From Bacillota bacterium (GTDB taxonomy: Bacteria > Bacillota > Dethiobacteria > DTU022): a stretch of DNA of 8,845 bases. Position numbers and translations under genes: made by a program. The stretch covers positions 1-8,845 of the forward strand of contig JAAZIG010000139.1 in NCBI GenBank assembly GCA_012510325.1, given 5' to 3'. The notes under the pieces are model-generated. The model was not told the DNA's origin. It worked only from the letters and a program-made list of their open reading frames with translations, and searched no databases. Shown here piece after piece: positions 4,738-8,845 of this stretch (position 1 is its first letter; the number at the start of each line of letters is the position of its first letter).

Positions 4738-7700
4738 GCGGTAAATAAAAAAAGACACCTCGTTGCCCTTCATGTTGTAAAGGAGCCGGTCACTGCACTT
4801 TCTGACCAGGGCAATGCCCCGGCCCCGTACCGAAGCACCGGCAAACTCCAGCGGCTTACCGAGTTGCTCCCGCCAGTCAAATCCCTCGCCCCGGTCTTTT
4901 ACGGTCCCCCGATAGAAGCTGTCCGCCCTGCAGAGCTCCACCGAGACGGTTTTCTCCCGGTTCAGCCCGTGGCCGTGCTCCATGGCGTTGGAAACGAGCT
5001 CGTGCAGGCAGGTCAGAAAAAAATCCTTTTCCTGAGCATTGCCCAGGAAAGCGGAGGCCCTCTTCCGAAGATGTTCCAGCTCCGCAATAGCGCTGGGCAG
5101 CTCCAGATGCTCCACCCTGGTGGTGCCGGTGTCAATTTGCATGACCAGGAAAGTGATATCATCGCTCCCCTGCAGGGAGCCCCCGTTAAACTCCTGAAAA
5201 TCCTCACAGATAAACTGAACAATCTGCCGGGGAGGAAGCGCACTGTGTTCATAGAACAGCTCGGGAAGCCGTTCGCCGAAGCAGGCACCACCGGCCCCCT
5301 GTTGCTCGCTCAAACCGTCTGTATTGAAGAAGATGGTGCTGCCGGGAGGAAGCTCGATCCGGCTCTCCTCCAGGTTGAGCAGATCGTCGGAGAAAGCCGG
5401 GGAAAGGAAGAGACCTTTGCTGACAAGCTTCAACCGCTCGCCTGTGCCCAGCCTGACCAGCGGCGCATCCTGAAACCCCGCCGCGGTATAGGTCAGCGTC
5501 ATCGTCTCCAGATCGAGGACAGCCAGGAAAATGCAGATAAAATAGTCCTCGGATAAATTTTTCTGCTGAAACTGGGTCGAAAGGTAGCGCAGAATGTTTT
5601 CCGGGCGGATACTTTTCTCCGGAGAAAACGAAAGGAATCCCTTGATCGTATGCTTTACAAAAAGGCTCAACAAGGCTCCGTCAGCCCCATGGCCCGTCAC
5701 ATCGGAAAGGTAGATAATAAGCTTCCGGCCCAGCTTCACCACATCATAGAAATCGCCGCCCAGTTCCGCTGCAGGCTGGTAATGAGCCGCCAGCGAGACC
5801 CCCTTAACCACAGGAAGGTTCTTCGGCAGCGTTCTTTTGTGAACCTGCCGGGCCCGATCCATCTCCTGATCGAGCTTCTGATAGAGCTCTTCAAGCTCTG
5901 CGGTGTACTCGGCGATGCGCTGTTCATCCTCCTTGCGCTTGGTAATATCCCTGATAAAGCCCTGCACCAGACCGCCGCCGGCCCGGGAAACTACTTTCAG
6001 GCTGACTTCAACCGGCACCATGGTCCCGTTCCGACGCACCATGGCCCCCTCAAAAAGAAGCCTGCTCTCTCGCAACAGCTTTTCCAGCAGCTCGGCCCCA
6101 TGTTCTTGATCCTCCCGGCTGGTGATCAGCGCCATATTGGCGCCGATAAGTTCTTTCCGTTCATAGCCCAGCAGCCGGTGGGCGTTCTCGTTGAGATCTT
6201 TAATCACCAGCTGAAAATCGAATATCAGCAGGGCTTCATTGATATTCTCCACAATTGTGCGATAGCGGGCCTCGCTCTGTTGGAGCTCCTCCCTGGCCCG
6301 GTACTGTTCGGTCACATCGAAGAAAACCATGACCACACCGCAAAGCTTTCCCTCACTATCCCAAATGGGGGCGGCGCTGTCGCTGATCTGGTGGATGGTT
6401 CCATTTGGCCCGACAAGAGCGGCGTTGTTAGTCAGCATCACTTCTTGGCCCGTTTCAAGAACACGGTTTACGGAGCTATAAACAGGCTCGCCGGTCTTGA
6501 CATTGATCATCCGGCAAACCTCCTCCAGCGGACGGCCCTGCGCTCTTTTTAGAGACCAGCCGGTCAGGCTCTCGGCCTTGGGATTCATCCGCGTGATCTT
6601 ACCGTCAATATCGGTGGCGATAACCCCATCGCCGATAGAGTGTAGGGTTGTGGAAAGGCTTTCCTCGCTTTCGCGCAGCAGCCGCAGGGCTTCATTGCGC
6701 TCTTTCTCCAGCTGCTGCCGGGTAAACGCTCCGGTGATGACCCGGGAAACAACTCTGAGCAGATTAATCTGTTCTCCGGTCCAGGATTTTTTCTCCCTGA
6801 CAGAATCAAATGCCAGAAAACCGTTGACCTGCCCGGCGGCACTTCTGGTAAAAGGGAGAACCAAAAAAGATTTTATGCCCTGACGGGCGAACGCTTCCTT
6901 ATCCCTTTCCGCCTCCGGCGGCAGCTTGGCAACATCAAAGGCATAGAGAAGGTCCCTTTCCCGAACCTGGGTGAACAGCCAGGGCAGCTCCTTGATCGTA
7001 AACCGCTTAAATGGACCGGACAGCGGCTTGATCCCTGGAGCACACCATTCATGAGTGCTGACCAGAGCCTCTTCCGCGTGGATTAATTGAAAGATAACCC
7101 CCCGGTCCACCTTGAAAAATTCCCCAAACTGCTGCAGTGAACGCCTGATTACCCCATCGATCTGCTCTGCAGCTATATCGACAAGGCTGCCCGAGATGCC
7201 GCTGACCATCTTTTCAAACTGCAGCTGAAATTTAAGTTTTTCTTCCAGCTCCTTGCGCCCGGTAATATCTGTTTTTAGCCCGGTGACAAACCGCTCCCCC
7301 TGTTCATTCTGAAAAGGAACAGCATGGCATTCAAAGACATAACGCCCCCCCTGCAGCGTTTGCTCGAATAAGGTGACCTCATTTGTCTCCAGAGCGTGGG
7401 CCACACCGCAGGCGGCACACGGCTCCCTACTTTGCTTAAAATATTCGTAGCATTTGCGCTCCCCGGGATCGCCGTAGAAATTTTGCCAGAACTCATCCAC
7501 GTACAGCAGGTTGTACTCTTTGTCGACAATATCAACTCCGGTTCGGGTTGCTTTAAGCAGATATTCAAAGTAACCGATCGCTTTTCTCAGTTCCTTGTGG
7601 CTGAGGTATTGCTCGGTAACATTCAAAAAGGGCATCAGCACACCGACAATCCCACCCTTTCCGGAATATCTGCTCTCCGTGATCTCGTGAAAGATTGTCG

Positions 7701-8037
7701 AGAAATAACCGGGGGCATCAGCGTAAACAGCGAGCCTAAACCGCCGCCCGGCCGGTTCGCAGCAGTGCTCAAAGCAAACATTTTCATTTCCGGCGGCAAC
7801 GCGGTCATATGCATCGCTCCAATCAGCAAAAGAGCGTTCTATTCCCGGGCACACTTCAACAATTCCTTTCCCCAAAACCTGCTCTCTCTGAAGACCGGTC
7901 ATGGTTTCAAAAGCCCGGTTGACCTCCAATATTTTAAAATCAACGACCTCTCCGTTGCCGTCAGTGAGCACCTGGTAATAAGCGTAGGCATCGGCTAGGT
8001 TCTTTGTCAGCAGGCGCTGCCTATCTTTTTCTTTCAT
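4735..8037 (-). CDS. Multi-sensor PAS/GAF protein with PP2C (SpoIIE-type) phosphatase and RsbW-type kinase domains
   Basis: This 1100-aa soluble protein has no membrane segment that I can see. Domains in order are PAS1 (about 14-145), PAS2 (about 150-262), GAF (about 275-440), PAS3 (about 458-580), PAS4 (about 585-702), a charged coiled-coil linker (about 700-737), a PP2C/SpoIIE phosphatase (about 745-968) and an HATPase_c domain of RsbW/SpoIIAB type (about 975-1100). Phosphatase metal-site motifs are present: GGDFYD with Asp762, LSDVTGHG with Asp779, NTDG with Asp907 and GSDD with Asp959/Asp960. The kinase domain has the N-box HELVSNAMEHG (Glu1013, Asn1017), the G1 box DRGEGF (1048-1053) and the G2 box GRGIAL (1072-1077). 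Both activities therefore look intact. The likely role is to dephosphorylate or phosphorylate the adjacent STAS protein in response to signals read by the PAS/GAF domains. PAS2 carries Cys196, Cys207 and Cys210. The ATG 8037 has only a modest GGGGGAA ribosome site (8044-8050). Confidence 0.94.
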   Translation of the reverse strand: MKEKDRQRLLTKNLADAYAYYQVLTDGNGEVVDFKILEVNRAFETMTGLQREQVLGKGIVEVCPGIERSFADWSDAYDRVAAGNENVCFEHCCEPAGRRFRLAVYADAPGYFSTIFHEITESRYSGKGGIVGVLMPFLNVTEQYLSHKELRKAIGYFEYLLKATRTGVDIVDKEYNLLYVDEFWQNFYGDPGERKCYEYFKQSREPCAACGVAHALETNEVTLFEQTLQGGRYVFECHAVPFQNEQGERFVTGLKTDITGRKELEEKLKFQLQFEKMVSGISGSLVDIAAEQIDGVIRRSLQQFGEFFKVDRGVIFQLIHAEEALVSTHEWCAPGIKPLSGPFKRFTIKELPWLFTQVRERDLLYAFDVAKLPPEAERDKEAFARQGIKSFLVLPFTRSAAGQVNGFLAFDSVREKKSWTGEQINLLRVVSRVITGAFTRQQLEKERNEALRLLRESEESLSTTLHSIGDGVIATDIDGKITRMNPKAESLTGWSLKRAQGRPLEEVCRMINVKTGEPVYSSVNRVLETGQEVMLTNNAALVGPNGTIHQISDSAAPIWDSEGKLCGVVMVFFDVTEQYRAREELQQSEARYRTIVENINEALLIFDFQLVIKDLNENAHRLLGYERKELIGANMALITSREDQEHGAELLEKLLRESRLLFEGAMVRRNGTMVPVEVSLKVVSRAGGGLVQGFIRDITKRKEDEQRIAEYTAELEELYQKLDQEMDRARQVHKRTLPKNLPVVKGVSLAAHYQPAAELGGDFYDVVKLGRKLIIYLSDVTGHGADGALLSLFVKHTIKGFLSFSPEKSIRPENILRYLSTQFQQKNLSEDYFICIFLAVLDLETMTLTYTAAGFQDAPLVRLGTGERLKLVSKGLFLSPAFSDDLLNLEESRIELPPGSTIFFNTDGLSEQQGAGGACFGERLPELFYEHSALPPRQIVQFICEDFQEFNGGSLQGSDDITFLVMQIDTGTTRVEHLELPSAIAELEHLRKRASAFLGNAQEKDFFLTCLHELVSNAMEHGHGLNREKTVSVELCRADSFYRGTVKDRGEGFDWREQLGKPLEFAGASVRGRGIALVRKCSDRLLYNMKGNEVSFFIYR

Positions 8038-8067
8038 TAGCGGTTCCCCCGGCCTGGTTCAATCATT

Positions 8068-8096
8068 ATTTTATTTATTCTACAAATATAGACCAA
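8068..8096 (-). promoter_or_regulatory. Candidate promoter of the sensor-STAS-aminopeptidase operon
   Basis: On the minus strand the -10 box TAAAAT (8068-8073; 5 of 6 consensus bases) lies 17 nt from the -35 box TTGGTC (8091-8096; 3 of 6). Transcription would start near 8061, giving a leader of about 24 nt before ATG 8037. The -35 box overlaps the left arm of an imperfect dyad, which would be a logical position for a repressor or activator. The call rests on spacing and the good -10 box only. Confidence 0.4.
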
Positions 8097-8125
8097 GTCC
8101 TCTGACTCCCTCAGACCGGACCTGG
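8093..8125. promoter_or_regulatory. Imperfect 33-bp dyad overlapping the candidate sensor promoter
   Basis: CCAAGTCC (8093-8100) pairs with GGACCTGG (8118-8125) with one mismatch. Inside it, TCTGA (8101-8105) pairs with TCAGA (8111-8115) around a 5-nt loop, with a 2-nt bulge at 8116-8117. About 12 base pairs form in total. No T-run follows on the plus strand, so a terminator is unlikely. Its overlap with a -35 box suggests an operator, or alternatively an RNA element if transcription starts further upstream. Confidence 0.35.
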
Positions 8126-8282
8126 TGAGCACACCCGCGCCGCAACAAAATGTTTTTCCCTCAGGGCAAACCGTAGAAATGCAGAAATTAAAAACAAAAT
8201 TTACCTGATCACATTTTTTATGATAAAGGATTTCTGTAAAACTTTGTCGAATTAATTTACTTAAAATCGCCCCTCTTGGGAA

Positions 8283-8312
8283 TTGAAGTTTAGTTGTGGG
8301 TTTTTTTATACC
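8283..8312 (+). promoter_or_regulatory. Weak promoter candidate for the rightward PAS gene
   Basis: TTGAAG (8283-8288; 4 of 6 to TTGACA) and TATACC (8307-8312; 4 of 6 to TATAAT) are separated by 18 nt. Initiation would fall near 8318, close to the gene start. It is the best sigma-A-like pair I found in front of this gene, but it is not strong, and an alternative promoter or sigma factor is possible. Confidence 0.25.
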
Positions 8313-8330
8313 CTTTTCCCTTTATCAGGG

Positions 8331-8845
8331 ATGCAGGACGTGATTTCAGTGAAAGGACAAGAACACGATGGCCTTCTCCCGAACAGTTTGGCTTATGCTG
8401 AATTCGAACTCATTTGTGACGATGCGGGCAACCCTGTTGATCTGATCTTCCGCGAAGTTAATTCCTCTTTTGAAACAATAACGGCACTAAAAAGGACAGA
8501 GATTATCGGTCAAAAAGCAGCTCCATATTTATCGTCCATCGATCTCAACCAGGCTGATTTGCTGGAGAGCCTGGCCCGAACCGCCCCCTCCGGCGACGCC
8601 GTCCGCATACGTAATTACTCCCCCAGCCTTGACCGCCACTATGAAATTTCCGCTTATGAAAGAAACAGCCGCCGCATCATCGTTACTTTTTATAATTGTC
8701 CCGGACAGAGGGAAAAAGAAGGACAAACCATCAGTTTGCTGTCCGGTGAAAGAGAGCGCCTTGCCACCATTCTCTCCAATACTCCGGCGATCATCTATGC
8801 CTACAAAATAATAGACGGAGTCAAGGTGATCGGCTACATCAACGA
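8331..8845 (+). CDS. PAS-domain signalling protein, N-terminal part (runs off the right edge)
   Basis: An open frame of 171 codons runs to the end of the window without a stop. The first part (about residues 20-125) is a PAS-like domain with REVNSSFETITALKRTEIIG (41-60), closely resembling the N-terminal PAS of the divergent sensor, which has LEVNRAFETMTGLQREQVLG at 37-56. A second PAS domain begins around residue 141 with ERLATILSNTPAIIYAY (142-158). The output domain lies outside the window, so it could be a histidine kinase, a cyclic-di-GMP enzyme, a phosphatase or a regulator. The start is uncertain. ATG 8331 has only AGGG directly against it. GTG 8340, 9 nt after that AGGG, and GTG 8349 are in-frame alternatives that would shorten the protein by 3 or 6 residues. 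The frame is open upstream to a stop at 8262. No signal peptide is seen. Confidence 0.8.
   Translation, partial: MQDVISVKGQEHDGLLPNSLAYAEFELICDDAGNPVDLIFREVNSSFETITALKRTEIIGQKAAPYLSSIDLNQADLLESLARTAPSGDAVRIRNYSPSLDRHYEISAYERNSRRIIVTFYNCPGQREKEGQTISLLSGERERLATILSNTPAIIYAYKIIDGVKVIGYIN

Larger units (their letters stand above)
8038..8330. other. Divergent AT-rich intergenic region between two PAS-protein genes
   Basis: No gene is recognisable in this stretch. It separates the leftward sensor gene from the rightward PAS gene and should hold promoters for both. Contents seen are a candidate minus-strand promoter (8068-8096), a long imperfect dyad (8093-8125), the octamer TCCCTCAG twice exactly 50 bp apart (8107-8114, 8157-8164), an AT-rich core (about 8145-8270) and a weak plus-strand promoter candidate (8283-8312). 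Composition contrasts with the GC-rich coding sequence on the left. Confidence 0.75.

Noticed and set aside
4474..5556. Plus-strand open frame of 360 codons opposite the STAS and sensor genes
   Set aside because: It crosses the boundary of two well-supported minus-strand genes and shows no protein family features.
5650..6552. Plus-strand open frame of 300 codons inside the sensor gene
   Set aside because: It is antisense to PAS3, PAS4 and the phosphatase domain, which match their families well. There is no plausible ribosome site or domain.
8291..8345. Possible SigB/SigF-type promoter in the divergent spacer (GTTTAG and GGGTAT-like strings)
   Set aside because: The GTTT and GGGTAT-like elements are not at the 13-15 nt spacing required on either strand, so a general-stress promoter is not supported.
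8529..8811. Short open frames on both strands near the right edge (8529-8726 minus, 8629-8811 plus)
   Set aside because: Both lie within the PAS reading frame starting at 8331, which has clear domain similarity. They have no features of their own.

Overview
The window looks like a chromosomal segment of a Gram-positive bacterium, most likely a moderately GC-rich member of the Clostridia (Bacillota). This is an inference from strong AGGAGG-type ribosome binding sites, a TTG start codon, a CCA-encoding tRNA gene behind a perfect TATAAT box, and protein families common in that group (M29 aminopeptidase, PAS/GAF-linked SpoIIE-type phosphatase, RsbW-like kinase, RsbV-like STAS protein, EcsA/BcrA-like ABC exporter). 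The genus cannot be told from the sequence.

Layout from left to right. (1) Positions 1-245 hold a tRNA-Val(GAC) gene on the minus strand, with its own promoter and a hairpin terminator that would work in both directions. The extreme left edge carries a short 5S-rRNA-like string that breaks off. (2) Positions 246-3083 hold a two-gene ABC exporter on the plus strand. The 269-aa ATPase is followed by a 618-aa permease with about 12 membrane segments, which overlaps the ATPase by 32 nt and starts at TTG. The roughly 200-nt leader is non-coding and rich in small inverted repeats. (3) Positions 3084-3267 are a GC-rich convergent spacer. (4) Positions 3268-8037 hold a minus-strand three-gene run in the order 1100-aa sensor, 101-aa STAS protein, M29 aminopeptidase, with gaps of only 15 and 30 nt. 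(5) Positions 8038-8330 are an AT-rich divergent spacer with promoter-like sites and an imperfect 33-bp dyad. (6) From 8331 to the right edge there is a plus-strand gene for another PAS-domain protein, cut off by the window.

The most notable content is region 4. One polypeptide carries sensory domains (PAS, PAS, GAF, PAS, PAS), a PP2C/SpoIIE-type phosphatase and a C-terminal RsbW-type ATPase/kinase domain. The next gene encodes the expected substrate, an RsbV/SpoIIAA-like STAS protein with a candidate phospho-serine. Together they look like a self-contained partner-switching module whose two opposing activities sit in one protein. No sigma factor is visible, so the final output is unknown. 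The aminopeptidase is probably co-transcribed, which is an unusual companion. The divergent PAS gene has an N-terminal PAS domain resembling that of the big sensor, suggesting duplication and possibly shared regulation across the spacer.
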